Assembly (NCBI GenBank): GCA_026982515.1
Contig: JALSGY010000112.1
Location: 1-25,803 of the forward strand
DNA length: 25,803 nt
Source: Paracoccaceae bacterium
GTDB lineage: Bacteria; Pseudomonadota; Alphaproteobacteria; Rhodobacterales; Rhodobacteraceae
Reading direction: 5' to 3'
Shown: positions 1 to 8,031 of the stretch, piece by piece
How the letters are laid out: each line of letters begins with the position of its first letter
Position numbering within the stretch: the first letter of the stretch is position 1
The notes under the pieces: model-generated
Database searches by the model: none
Seen by the model: only the letters and a program-made list of their open reading frames with translations
What the model was told of the DNA's origin: nothing
Position numbers and translations under genes: made by a program

Positions 1-149
1 CAGCAGGTGGCAACGCCGACGAAGGGCTGGGCGATCTCTTCCTCGGCCAGCCCCATCGCATAGAGGTAGGAGCGATGCGGTGCGCGCTCGGGCCCTTCCG
101 TCACGTGGCGGCTCGGCAGCTTGCTCTTGTCATATCTGGTGTTGCGCAT
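1..149 (-). CDS. ilvD: Dihydroxy-acid dehydratase, N-terminal fragment
   Basis: This is the first 49 codons of a gene that runs off the left edge. The product should dehydrate 2,3-dihydroxy acids to 2-keto acids in valine, leucine and isoleucine synthesis, using an iron-sulfur cluster in the cytoplasm. The visible protein contains PSRHVTEGPERAPHRS, then YAMGLAEEEI and QPFVGVATC, which match the N-terminus of the alphaproteobacterial IlvD form. The last visible Cys is the expected first cluster ligand. The ATG at 149 is preceded by a strong purine-rich ribosome site (GAGGGAG). It is divergent from the CPBP protease gene across about 110 bases. The catalytic remainder lies outside the window, so function rests on family resemblance. 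Confidence 0.85.
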   Translation of the reverse strand, partial: MRNTRYDKSKLPSRHVTEGPERAPHRSYLYAMGLAEEEIAQPFVGVATC

Positions 150-259
150 GGCTCTCCCTCCCTCGTCTGGCCTGGCCCCCGGAATAGTGTGGGGATGAGC
201 GATTCACAAGGGCCGGACAGGCCTTTAGGATGCACCGGAAGCAACACCGGAGAGCCGCC

Positions 260-1144
260 ATGATGACCCCGCGCCTCGAACGCTACCTGGCCCCGGCCCG
301 GCTCAGGGCGCAGATCTGGCGCCTGATCCTCGGGGGGGCGATTGTGGCGGCGCTTTCGGTGACCGGCTTTGCTGCCATCTTCGGCCTGCTGTGGCTGCTG
401 CTCGGGGCCGAGCGGGCCAGCCACATCGCCATCGAGATGAGCCGGGCCGACACGCCCCGCGGGGTGTTCCTGCTGCTGAGCGGCTTTGCCGGCATGGCCC
501 TGGGGCCGGTGGCCGCGGTGCGGCTGGTACACCGGCGCCGCGCCATCACCCTGTTCGGCCCGCCGGCACAGGTGCACCGCGATTTCCTTGTCGCGGCTGC
601 GGTGGTGGCGGCCATCAACGCCGTAGCGCTTTCGATCTGGACGCTGATCTTCGACGTGGTGCCGAACCTGCAATTCGGCACCTGGCTTGTGCTGCTGATT
701 CCGGGCCTTGCCGGGCTGGCGCTGCAGACCGGGGCGGAAGAGCTGGTGTTCCGCGGCTACCTGCTTCAGCAGCTGGCGGCCCGCTTTCGCTCTCCGCTGG
801 TGTGGATGGGGCTGCCCGGCCTCGTCTTCGGGCTGGCCCATTACGATCCGGCCACCAACGGCCCCAATACCTGGCTTGTGGTGGGCGCGACCTTCCTGTT
901 CGCCCTGCTCGTCGCCGACCTGACCCGCATCACCGGCAGCATCGGAGCGGCCTGGGGCTTTCACTTCGCCAACAACGTGATGGCGATTCTCGTCCTGTCC
1001 CTGGACGGCACGATCACCGGCCTGTCGTTGTGGCGCACCCCCTATGGCGCGGGCGACGGCACCCTCCTGCCGGGACTGCTGGCAATGGATACCGCGATCA
1101 TGCTTCTTGCCTGGGCCATCCTGCGCCGGGTGCTGCAACGCTGA
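260..1144 (+). CDS. CPBP family intramembrane metalloprotease
   Basis: This is a 294-residue polytopic membrane protein of the CPBP (CAAX protease / bacteriocin-processing, Abi) family. Members cleave within the membrane by a metal- or glutamate-based mechanism; the bacterial substrates are mostly unknown. The three family motifs are visible in order: EELVFRGY (EExxxR) at about residue 160, FGLAHYD (FxxxH) at about 190, and HFANN near 235. About seven or eight hydrophobic segments surround them. An in-frame ATG exists 30 bases upstream, but the ATG at 260 has GGAGAG at 249-254 at good spacing, so I prefer it. The gene ends 60 bases before accD on the same strand and may be co-transcribed with it. 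The family is certain, the substrate is unknown. Confidence 0.87.
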   Translation: MMTPRLERYLAPARLRAQIWRLILGGAIVAALSVTGFAAIFGLLWLLLGAERASHIAIEMSRADTPRGVFLLLSGFAGMALGPVAAVRLVHRRRAITLFGPPAQVHRDFLVAAAVVAAINAVALSIWTLIFDVVPNLQFGTWLVLLIPGLAGLALQTGAEELVFRGYLLQQLAARFRSPLVWMGLPGLVFGLAHYDPATNGPNTWLVVGATFLFALLVADLTRITGSIGAAWGFHFANNVMAILVLSLDGTITGLSLWRTPYGAGDGTLLPGLLAMDTAIMLLAWAILRRVLQR

Positions 1145-1204
1145 TTGCATTTCCGCTTCCATGCTCTTATCTCGGGGGCAGAACGCAGACAGACTGGCGC
1201 CCGC

Positions 1205-2128
1205 ATGAACTGGATTTCCAACTACGTCCGCCCCAAGATCAACTCGCTGTTCTCGCGCCGGGAAGTGCCCGAGAACCTGTGGACCAAGTGTCCTGAGTGC
1301 GGCACCATGCTGTTTCACCGCGAGCTGGCGGAAAATCTCAACGTCTGCACCAACTGCGATCATCACATGGCCTTCAGGCCGCGTGAGCGCTTCAAGGCCC
1401 TGTTCGACGGCGGGATCTTCACGGAAATCGACGTTCCCCAGCCGATCGCCGATCCGCTGCAGTTCCGCGACCAGAAGAAATACCCCGACCGGCTGAAGGC
1501 CGCCCAGAAAACCACCGGCGAGAAGGAAGCGATGCTGGTGGCCGAGGGCGAGATCGGGCGCACCCCGATCGTGGCCGCAGCGCAGGATTTCTCCTTCATG
1601 GGCGGCTCGATGGGCATGTATGTGGGCAACGCCATCATCGCCGCCGCAGAGCGGGCGGTGGAAATGAAACGCCCTCTGATCCTGTTTTCCGCAGCCGGGG
1701 GGGCGCGGATGCAGGAAGGTATCCTCAGCCTGATGCAGATGCCGCGCACCACCGTGGCGGTGCGGATGCTCAAGGAGGCGGGCCTGCCCTATATCGTCGT
1801 GCTCACCCACCCCACCACGGGGGGCGTGACGGCCTCTTACGCCATGCTGGGAGATGTCCACATCGCCGAACCCAACGCGCTGATCTGTTTCGCCGGACCG
1901 CGGGTGATCGAGCAGACCATCCGCGAGAAACTGCCCGAGGGCTTCCAGCGGGCCGAGTACCTGCTCGACCACGGCATGCTGGATCGGGTGACCCACCGCA
2001 AGAACCTGCGCGACGAGCTGATCAACATCACCCGGATGCTGCTGGCCCTCCCGCCCGCCATCAAGGGAGATCTGCCCTCTCCGCAAGAGGGCGTGCAGGA
2101 ACAGGCGCAGGCGGAAACCGGGAAGTGA
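1205..2128 (+). CDS. accD: Acetyl-CoA carboxylase carboxyltransferase subunit beta
   Basis: This 307-residue protein is the beta subunit of the carboxyltransferase half of acetyl-CoA carboxylase. With AccA it transfers the carboxyl group from biotin to acetyl-CoA to make malonyl-CoA, the first committed step of fatty acid synthesis. The N-terminal four-Cys zinc ribbon (CPEC, then CTNC) lies at about residues 27-50. The crotonase-type carboxyltransferase fold follows, with FSAAGGARMQEG and HPTTGGVTASYAMLGD. The frame is open further upstream from a TTG, but conserved sequence begins at the ATG at 1205 (MNWISNYVRPKI). The Shine-Dalgarno there is weak. The stop overlaps the folC start as GTGA, so the two genes are probably translationally coupled. 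Confidence 0.97.
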   Translation: MNWISNYVRPKINSLFSRREVPENLWTKCPECGTMLFHRELAENLNVCTNCDHHMAFRPRERFKALFDGGIFTEIDVPQPIADPLQFRDQKKYPDRLKAAQKTTGEKEAMLVAEGEIGRTPIVAAAQDFSFMGGSMGMYVGNAIIAAAERAVEMKRPLILFSAAGGARMQEGILSLMQMPRTTVAVRMLKEAGLPYIVVLTHPTTGGVTASYAMLGDVHIAEPNALICFAGPRVIEQTIREKLPEGFQRAEYLLDHGMLDRVTHRKNLRDELINITRMLLALPPAIKGDLPSPQEGVQEQAQAETGK

Positions 2129-3399
2129 GGGCCGCCGGCTCGGACGTCATCCTCGAACGGATGATGTCACTGCATCCCAGGATCATCGACCTCACGCTCG
2201 ATCGCATGTGGCGGCTGCTGGCCGCCCTGGACCACCCCGAGTGCGCCCTGCCGCCGGTGATCCATATCGCGGGCACCAACGGCAAGGGCTCCACCCAGGC
2301 GATGCTGCGCGCCGGGCTGGAGGCCGCCGGCCGGCGCGTGCACGCCTATACCTCGCCGCATCTCGCCCGCTTTCACGAACGCATCCGCCTGGCCGGAGAA
2401 CTGATCTCCGAGCACGCCCTGACCGCCATCCTCGACGAATGCGAGGCGGCCAACGGTGGCGCCGACATCACCTATTTCGAGATCACCACCGCCGCCGCCC
2501 TGCTGGCCTTTTCGCGCACCCCCGCCGATTTCCTGCTGCTCGAAGTGGGGTTGGGCGGGCGGCTCGACGCCACCAACGTGATCGAACGCCCGGAACTGAC
2601 GATCATCACCCCCATTTCCATCGACCATCAGCAATACCTGGGCGAGACCCTGCCCGAGATCGCCGGGGAAAAGGCCGGGATCATGAAGCGCGGCGTGCCC
2701 TGTATCGTCGGCCCCCAGCCGCGAGAGGCGCTCGAGGTGATCGAGGCGCACGCCGCACGCCTCGGCGTGCCGCTGCTGGCCCATGGCCAGCACTGGCATG
2801 TCGCCGAAGAACACGGCCGCCTCGTCTATCAGGACGAAACCGGCCTGCTGGATCTGCCCATGCCCCGGCTGATCGGGGCGCATCAGGTGCACAATGCCGG
2901 CATCGCCATTGCCGCCCTGCGCCAGCTGGGACTTGACGAAACCGCCTGCGAGGCCGCGCTCACCCGCGCCGCCTGGCCCGCCCGCCTGCAACGGCTGCGC
3001 ACCGGCCCGCTGGTGAGGGCTGCCGCGCGGGCCGAGCTGTGGCTCGACGGCGGGCACAACCCGGCTGCCGGGGCAGCACTGGCCGAGGCGCTGTCGCGCC
3101 TGCCGCGGCGGCCCTTGCACATGGTCTGCGGCATGCTGAACACCAAGGATGTCACCGGCTACCTGCGCCCGCTGGCGGCAATTGCGCAATCGCTGCACGC
3201 GGTTTCCATCCCCGAGGCGCAAGCCACCCTGCCGGCCGCAGAAACCCGCGCCGCCGCCCTCCGCGTGGGCCTGAGGGCCGAAACGGCCGAGACCGTGGCC
3301 GATGCCGTCACCGCCATCGCCACATCTCACCCCGAGGCTCGCATCCTGATCTGCGGCTCGCTGTATCTTGCCGGCCATGTGCTGCGGGAAAACGGCTGA
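2125..3399 (+). CDS. folC: Bifunctional folylpolyglutamate / dihydrofolate synthase
   Basis: This Mur-ligase-family ATPase of 424 residues adds glutamate to folates, and in most bacteria also makes dihydrofolate from dihydropteroate and glutamate. The P-loop IAGTNGKGST sits at about residues 49-58, followed by YTSPHL, then EVGLGGRLDATN at about 140-151 and the SIDHQQYLG block. The C-terminal Mur ligase domain carries WLDGGHNPAA near 306-315. Start is the GTG at 2125, overlapping the accD stop by 4 bases and preceded by GGGA. The accD-folC order is common in Alphaproteobacteria. Length is normal for the family and no defect is visible. Confidence 0.96.
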   Translation: MRAAGSDVILERMMSLHPRIIDLTLDRMWRLLAALDHPECALPPVIHIAGTNGKGSTQAMLRAGLEAAGRRVHAYTSPHLARFHERIRLAGELISEHALTAILDECEAANGGADITYFEITTAAALLAFSRTPADFLLLEVGLGGRLDATNVIERPELTIITPISIDHQQYLGETLPEIAGEKAGIMKRGVPCIVGPQPREALEVIEAHAARLGVPLLAHGQHWHVAEEHGRLVYQDETGLLDLPMPRLIGAHQVHNAGIAIAALRQLGLDETACEAALTRAAWPARLQRLRTGPLVRAAARAELWLDGGHNPAAGAALAEALSRLPRRPLHMVCGMLNTKDVTGYLRPLAAIAQSLHAVSIPEAQATLPAAETRAAALRVGLRAETAETVADAVTAIATSHPEARILICGSLYLAGHVLRENG

Positions 3400-3467
3400 G
3401 ACAGCCCTTTGCCTGCTTCTTCTGTCCGGAAAATACTTCCCGGGGGTGAATGCGCGCTGGCGCGCAG

Positions 3468-3486
3468 AGGGGGCGGGCAGCCCCCT
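3468..3486. terminator. Possible bidirectional hairpin between folC and zapE
   Basis: AGGGGGC and GCCCCCT form a perfect 7-bp stem around a 5-base loop in the 95-base gap between two convergent genes. There is no T-tract on either side, so it is not a textbook intrinsic terminator. Its position suggests a transcript-end hairpin. Confidence 0.35.
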
Positions 3487-3494
3487 GCGACGCC

Positions 3495-4565
3495 TCAGTT
3501 CTCCGCCCAGCCGGCACTTTGCATCTCGCGCAGGCGGCTGGCGGTGCGCTCGAATTCGAATGCTCCTTCGCCTTCAACGTAAAGGTTTTCCGGCACGTCC
3601 GCCGCGCTCATGATCAGCCGAACCTTCGCTTCATAAAGCGCATCGATCAGCACCACGAAGCGCCGCGCCTCGTTGAAGTTGGAGCGCGACAGCCGCGGCA
3701 CGTCCTCCAGGATCAGCACCCGCACCGCATTGGCGATGGCAAGGTAGTCGGCGGCCCCGAGGGGGCGGGCGCACAGCTCCCAGAAGGCTGCGCGCGCCAC
3801 CCCGTCGCAATAGCGGGGAAGTTCCACATCCCGCCCGTGCACCTTCAGCACCAGCGGCGCGCATTCCCCGCCGCCAAGGTCCTGCCAGAGGGCTTCGATC
3901 CGGGCACGTGCCCTGGCATCATTGGGGGTGAAGTAGACCTGCTCCCCTGCCAACCTTTCCTGCCGGTGGTCGGTTTCCGAGGCCAGGTGGTGGACCTCCA
4001 TGCGTTCCTTCAGCAATGCGATGAAGGGCAGGAAAAGCTGCCGGTTGAGCCCGTCCTTGTAAAGATCGTCCGGAGGGCGGTTCGAGGTGGTGACGATCAC
4101 CACCCCCGCGCCCAGCAGCGCCTCGAACAGGCGCCCGACGATCATCGCATCGGCGATATCGGTGATTTCCATCTCGTCCAGGGCCAGCAGGCGCAGCCGC
4201 GCGGCGATGGCCCCGGCCACCGGACGCAGCGCATCGTCCTCGCCTCTCTGGCGCGCCTCTTTCATGCCGGCATGGATTTCCTGCATGAAGACATGGAAAT
4301 GCACCCGCCGGGCAGGGGCCTCCACCAGGCGCAGAAACATCTCCATCAGCATCGACTTGCCGCGCCCCACCCCGCCCCAGAGGTAAAGCCCGCCGGGCGC
4401 GCGTTCGGATCTGGCGAACAGCCCCCGCAGGCCGCGCGGGCGCGGCCTGTCGAGATGTTCAAGCAGGCGGTCGAATGCAGGCAAGGCCGCGATCTGCGCC
4501 GGATCCGGCGCAATCTCGCCCGCCCCCACGGCGGCGTCGTAGGCTTCCTGCATGCGTCCTGCCAT
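3495..4565 (-). CDS. zapE: Cell division protein ZapE (AFG1-like ATPase)
   Basis: This 356-residue P-loop ATPase belongs to the AFG1/ZapE family. E. coli ZapE associates with the Z-ring under stress; the mitochondrial relative AFG1/LACE1 is linked to protein quality control. The Walker A motif is GGVGRGKS near residue 68, and Walker B is LLALDEMEITD near 130, followed by the family block DAMIVGRLFEALL and VTTSNRPPDDLYKDGL. The C-terminal part carries SRSNFNEARRFVVLID. Start choice is uncertain: a GTG at 4571 and ATGs at 4565 and 4553 are all close together. I use 4565. The gene lies downstream of the TDT transporter on the same strand, about 70 bases away. Confidence 0.92.
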   Translation of the reverse strand: MAGRMQEAYDAAVGAGEIAPDPAQIAALPAFDRLLEHLDRPRPRGLRGLFARSERAPGGLYLWGGVGRGKSMLMEMFLRLVEAPARRVHFHVFMQEIHAGMKEARQRGEDDALRPVAGAIAARLRLLALDEMEITDIADAMIVGRLFEALLGAGVVIVTTSNRPPDDLYKDGLNRQLFLPFIALLKERMEVHHLASETDHRQERLAGEQVYFTPNDARARARIEALWQDLGGGECAPLVLKVHGRDVELPRYCDGVARAAFWELCARPLGAADYLAIANAVRVLILEDVPRLSRSNFNEARRFVVLIDALYEAKVRLIMSAADVPENLYVEGEGAFEFERTASRLREMQSAGWAEN

Positions 4566-4634
4566 CGCCACCAGTTAATCGCACCGGCCCGGCAAGAAAA
4601 GCGCCGATCGTCCCGTCTCTTGCCCTTTTCGCCA

Positions 4635-5597
4635 TCAGGCGATGGCGGCGTGGGATTCGCGCGCCAGTTCGCCGGTCACCCAGCACATCATGAAACGGTA
4701 GGCGAGCCACAGAACCAGCGGCGTGCCCAGCGCCATGGTGGCGTAGATGCCGATCACCGGCCAGAGCTTGTAGCCGAGCAGATGGGCCAGCACCTGCACG
4801 TTCAGAAAGGCGCCAACCGGAAAGGCGAAGGCGGCCCAGGCCGGTGAGTAGCCGCCCCTGATCATCCAGGGCACCATGAACAGCAGGACGACCATTACCC
4901 CGTTGCCCAGCCAGTAGAAGAAGGCAAAGGCGTTCAGGTATCCCAGGCTGCCGTAGCCCAGCGCAAACAGGCAGATCGGGGCGAGAAAGAGCATCACCGA
5001 CGGACGCAGACGTTCGGGGATCGGGTCGCGTCTGATGGTGGCGAATATGCCGACGGTGATGATGACCCAGGCGATCAGGGCCGCCGTGATCAGCCAGAGG
5101 CTCTCGCGCACGTAACCCAGCGGGATACCGGCAAGCGGGCCCACCACCGGGCCGACGAAGGTGAAATACTGGAAGGGGGAAAAATGGCGCTTCTCGGGCG
5201 GATCCTTCCAGATGGCGACCAGCACCACGGCGCTGGCGGCGATCTGCAAGATCACGCCTGTCCACCACACCGGCGGCACCGAGACATCCAGTGGCAGCAA
5301 GGCCGCGGCCAGGACCATCATCGACATCGCCATGGCGGCGATCCCGGCCCGGGCCGGGGGGGTGCGCATGTCTTCCATCAGCACCCGTGGCCGGGCCAGC
5401 ACCTTGACGGCATAGAACATCAAGAACCAGATGAAATAGGCGGTCGACACGCCCAGCATCAGGTCTCCGATGTCGCGCGGAATGGGGGGCAGATGATCGG
5501 CGGCATTCCTCCAGCCCAGCGCCAGGGTCATGAAACCGAGACTGACCGGGAATATGGCAGGCGGCGTCTGCCGCCATAACGGCGTTTCCAAAAGCAA
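4635..5597 (-). CDS. SLAC1/TehA-type (TDT family) transporter
   Basis: This 320-residue membrane protein has about ten hydrophobic segments. It resembles the tellurite-resistance/dicarboxylate transporter (TDT) family that includes TehA and plant SLAC1 anion channels. Diagnostic regions are TPPAIFPVSLGFMTLALGW near the N-terminus, the PFQYFTFVGPVVGPLAGIPL block in the middle, and a late FPVGAFLN segment. Substrate cannot be read from sequence; anion, C4-dicarboxylate or sulfite are all possible. The start appears to be TTG at 5597: GGGAGG lies 7-8 bases before it, and no ATG or GTG is better placed. An inverted repeat about 60 bases upstream could be an operator. Confidence 0.82.
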   Translation of the reverse strand: MLLETPLWRQTPPAIFPVSLGFMTLALGWRNAADHLPPIPRDIGDLMLGVSTAYFIWFLMFYAVKVLARPRVLMEDMRTPPARAGIAAMAMSMMVLAAALLPLDVSVPPVWWTGVILQIAASAVVLVAIWKDPPEKRHFSPFQYFTFVGPVVGPLAGIPLGYVRESLWLITAALIAWVIITVGIFATIRRDPIPERLRPSVMLFLAPICLFALGYGSLGYLNAFAFFYWLGNGVMVVLLFMVPWMIRGGYSPAWAAFAFPVGAFLNVQVLAHLLGYKLWPVIGIYATMALGTPLVLWLAYRFMMCWVTGELARESHAAIA

Positions 5598-5656
5598 TGC
5601 GTTTCCTCCCTGGATCCTGTTCGCAGGTTCAGCCTAGGGAGAAAATCGCGTTTCGA

Positions 5657-5669
5657 TCAAGTCTCTTGA
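5657..5669. promoter_or_regulatory. Short palindrome upstream of the TDT transporter
   Basis: TCAAG-TCT-CTTGA is a perfect 5-bp inverted repeat with a 3-base spacer in the 94-base gap between the OCD-family gene and the transporter gene. It lies 60-72 bases upstream of the TTG start, where an operator would be expected. No regulator can be named. Confidence 0.3.
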
Positions 5670-5691
5670 CGTCCGGGCAGGGGACCGGGCT

Positions 5692-6612
5692 TCAGCGAGC
5701 CTGCCATCTTTCCAGGATGTAACGGCTTGTCATCAGGTCCAGATGCGCGCCGCCGCCGTTCTTGAACAGGGTGATCTCGTCGTCGGAGGTGCGGATGAAC
5801 AACCCCTTCGGGATATCGTAGAAATCGGCGATGATCGCATCGCGGGTGATGGTGCCGGCCTCCAGCGGCGTCTTGAGCTCTCCGATATGGTCGAGGGTGG
5901 TCTCGCGGCTGTCCACGAACACGAGAGCACGGGAGATCGCCGTATCATCGGCCTCGCGCATGTCGGGGCGGTAGGCCCCGATCAGGTCCACGTGCTGGCC
6001 GGGGCGCAGCCACTCGCCCCGGATCAGGGGGGATTTCGTCATCGTCGCGGCGGTCACGATGTCGGCGGCGCGCACCGCCCTTTCCAGATCATCGGCCACC
6101 TCGGTGCCGGGCCAGTCGGCTACCAGCCGCTCGGCCGCGGCGCGGCTGCGGTTCCAGACGGTGAAGCGGGCCCCGGGGAAGCCCGCCGCATAGGCCTCGC
6201 GCAGCGAGCGCGCCACGCTGCCCGCCCCGATGATCAGGATCCGGCGCGAATCCCGCCGTGCCAGCCGCAGCGCGGCCAGCAGGCTGTCGCCGGCGGTCTT
6301 CCACTTGGTGACGAGGTGAAAATCGAGCAGCGCCTCCAGCATGCCGTCGTTATCGGAATAGAGGCAGACCCCGCCATTGACGCCGGGCTTTCCCCGGGCG
6401 GTGTTGCCCGGAAAGATGGTGGCGGATTTCACCGCCAGCCCCAACCCGCTGATCCAGGCCGCACGAGAAAGCAGCGTGTCGGGATCGCGATAAAGGAAGG
6501 TGTCGCCGATCTCGGCGCGTGCCAGCCGGTGGCCGGCCTCCAGTGCCTTCGTCAGTTCCAGCCAGTCGAGCAGGGGCTCGCACTCGGCACGGGGGACGAT
6601 CTCGATGTTCAT
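5692..6612 (-). CDS. Ornithine cyclodeaminase / mu-crystallin family NAD(P)-dependent enzyme
   Basis: This 306-residue protein belongs to the ornithine cyclodeaminase/mu-crystallin family. Members are NAD(P)-dependent and act on amino acids or cyclic imino acids. The Rossmann motif ILIIGAGSVARSL lies near residues 133-145. KSATIFPGN and GGVCLYSDNDG form the substrate side, and HVDLIGAYRPDMREADD lies in the second half. The last motif resembles the delta-1-pyrroline-2-carboxylate / ketimine reductase branch more than true ornithine cyclodeaminase; this is inference. The start is the ATG at 6612, overlapping the YaiI stop as ATGA and preceded by GGAGAAG. It is the last gene of the AEC-YaiI-OCD set, so the carrier may move its substrate. 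Confidence 0.86.
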   Translation of the reverse strand: MNIEIVPRAECEPLLDWLELTKALEAGHRLARAEIGDTFLYRDPDTLLSRAAWISGLGLAVKSATIFPGNTARGKPGVNGGVCLYSDNDGMLEALLDFHLVTKWKTAGDSLLAALRLARRDSRRILIIGAGSVARSLREAYAAGFPGARFTVWNRSRAAAERLVADWPGTEVADDLERAVRAADIVTAATMTKSPLIRGEWLRPGQHVDLIGAYRPDMREADDTAISRALVFVDSRETTLDHIGELKTPLEAGTITRDAIIADFYDIPKGLFIRTSDDEITLFKNGGGAHLDLMTSRYILERWQAR

Positions 6613-7064
6613 CTTCGCTTCTCCATGGCCGCGGCACGTACTGCCCGCTCCAGCGCCTCCAGAAAGCGCGAGCGGTCGGCCCTTGTAAAGCCCCGCCCGC
6701 CACCCTGGCGGAAGGGATCGGCGGCGCGCAGGTCGGCCATCAGGTCGCGGGTAGCAAGAATGTTGCCGATATTGGCCAGCGTCAGCACCTCGCCGTTGTG
6801 CTTCAGTACCCGCGCCCCGGCCTCCACGCACTTCGCAGCAAGGGGAATGTCGCCGGTGACGACCACGTCGCCCGGCCCGACGCGTTCGGCGATCCACATG
6901 TCGGCCATATCGGGGCCTTCGGGCACGAAGACCATCTCGACCAGCGGGTTGGCCGAGGGCCTGAGCCCGCCGTTGGAGACGAAGAACAGCTTCACACCGT
7001 GGCGGGTGGCCACCCGCTCGGCTTCGGCCTTTACCGGGCAGGCATCGGCATCGACATAGATCAT
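6609..7064 (-). CDS. YaiI/YqxD family protein (UPF0178, DUF188)
   Basis: This 151-residue protein is a clear UPF0178/DUF188 member. It begins MIYVDADACPVKAE and carries FVSNGG, MADMWIAERVGPGD and VVTGDIPLAAKC, ending with the GRGFTRADRSRFLEAL segment. The conserved acidic residues in VDADACP and TGDIPLA resemble a PIN-like nuclease fold, but no activity is established for the family as far as I know. Start and stop overlap the AEC and OCD genes by 4 bases each (ATGA at both ends), which implies coupled translation. The link to a carrier and an amino-acid reductase may be only positional. Confidence 0.93.
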   Translation of the reverse strand: MIYVDADACPVKAEAERVATRHGVKLFFVSNGGLRPSANPLVEMVFVPEGPDMADMWIAERVGPGDVVVTGDIPLAAKCVEAGARVLKHNGEVLTLANIGNILATRDLMADLRAADPFRQGGGRGFTRADRSRFLEALERAVRAAAMEKRR

Positions 7065-7999
7065 GGCCCGCCCGCCCCTCCGACCAGGGCGATCACCACC
7101 GAAAGGGTGACGATCGAGGCCACGGTGGAAATCAGGATCGAGGCCGAGGCCCGCTGCGGCGCCACACGGTAATGCTGGGCGATGATGTAGACGTTGCCGG
7201 CCACGGGCAGGGCGGCAGCGGAAATCATCACCCCGGCGGTGTAGCTGTCGAGGCCCACGATCAGCATCGCCGCCACCGCCACTGCCGCCGGGTGCAGCAC
7301 CAGCTTGGCGAACGACAGCCAGGCGGCCACCGAAAGCCGCTCGGCCGACTTGAAGGCCAGCGAGGCGCCGATGGCGAACAGCGCCCCCGGGGTGGCCGCA
7401 GCGCCAAGTATCGACAGAAACTCGTCAAACGGGCCGGGCACCGGCAGCGACAGCGACGACCACACCAGCCCCGCCACGATGGAGACGATCATCGGGTTGC
7501 GCAGCAGCCCCAGCCCCACCGTGCGCAACACGCGCGGCGACATGCGCCCGTCGCGCGAGCCGGTGATCAGGATCACGATCAGGCTGCCGAACACGATCAG
7601 ATCGGTCGAGATCACCAGCATCACCGGGCCGATCGCCGCCTCGCCCAGCAGCAGCACCAGCATCGGCACCCCGAGAAACCCCACGTTGCCGACCACCCCG
7701 CACTGCGCCTCGACCGCCGCCTCCTCCAGCCCGCGGCCGCGCAGCAGGGCCACGGCCGTGACCAGCAGGTAGACGGCCATTGTCGCCCCGAGGTAGGCGC
7801 CGACGATGGACCAGTCCAGCACCTCGTCGAGGGAAAGCCGCGCGGCGAAACGGAACAGCATCGCCGAGAGCGCGAAATAGAAGACGAATTTCGTCAGGCT
7901 GGCGGTGGCCTCTTCGGAAAAGAAGCGCACCCGCCCGGCCCAGTAGCCCAGCCCAATCAGCGCAAAGAACGGCAGCGTCTTGAGAAATATCGCGAGCAT
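7061..7999 (-). CDS. AEC family transporter (auxin efflux carrier superfamily), first copy
   Basis: This 312-residue inner-membrane protein has about ten transmembrane segments and the pattern of the bacterial AEC (auxin efflux carrier / malonate-malate permease) family. It has an N-terminal LKTLPFFALIGLGYWAGR helix, a central VVGNVGFLGVPMLVLLLG crossover, and a late AALPVAGNVYIIAQHY motif. The substrate is unknown; organic acids or amino acids are plausible. It starts 32 bases after the mbfA stop on the same strand and overlaps the YaiI gene by 4 bases. The Shine-Dalgarno is weak (AAGCGG). A second AEC protein lies at 18306-19187. The two resemble each other only in family motifs, so they are not a recent duplication. 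Confidence 0.9.
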   Translation of the reverse strand: MLAIFLKTLPFFALIGLGYWAGRVRFFSEEATASLTKFVFYFALSAMLFRFAARLSLDEVLDWSIVGAYLGATMAVYLLVTAVALLRGRGLEEAAVEAQCGVVGNVGFLGVPMLVLLLGEAAIGPVMLVISTDLIVFGSLIVILITGSRDGRMSPRVLRTVGLGLLRNPMIVSIVAGLVWSSLSLPVPGPFDEFLSILGAAATPGALFAIGASLAFKSAERLSVAAWLSFAKLVLHPAAVAVAAMLIVGLDSYTAGVMISAAALPVAGNVYIIAQHYRVAPQRASASILISTVASIVTLSVVIALVGGAGGP

Positions 8000-8031
8000 C
8001 GACGCCGCTTATCACGGACGCCGGGCGGGTT

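Noticed and set aside
101..2086. A 661-codon open frame on the minus strand over the CPBP and accD genes
   Set aside because: It is the low-complexity mirror of two well-supported plus-strand genes, rich in Gln, His, Gly and Arg. High GC content makes such long shadow frames common.
4630..4647. Perfect 7-bp hairpin enclosing the stop codon of the TDT transporter gene
   Set aside because: In the direction of that gene it is followed by AAAA rather than a U-tract, so it is not a typical terminator, and coding constraint overlaps it.
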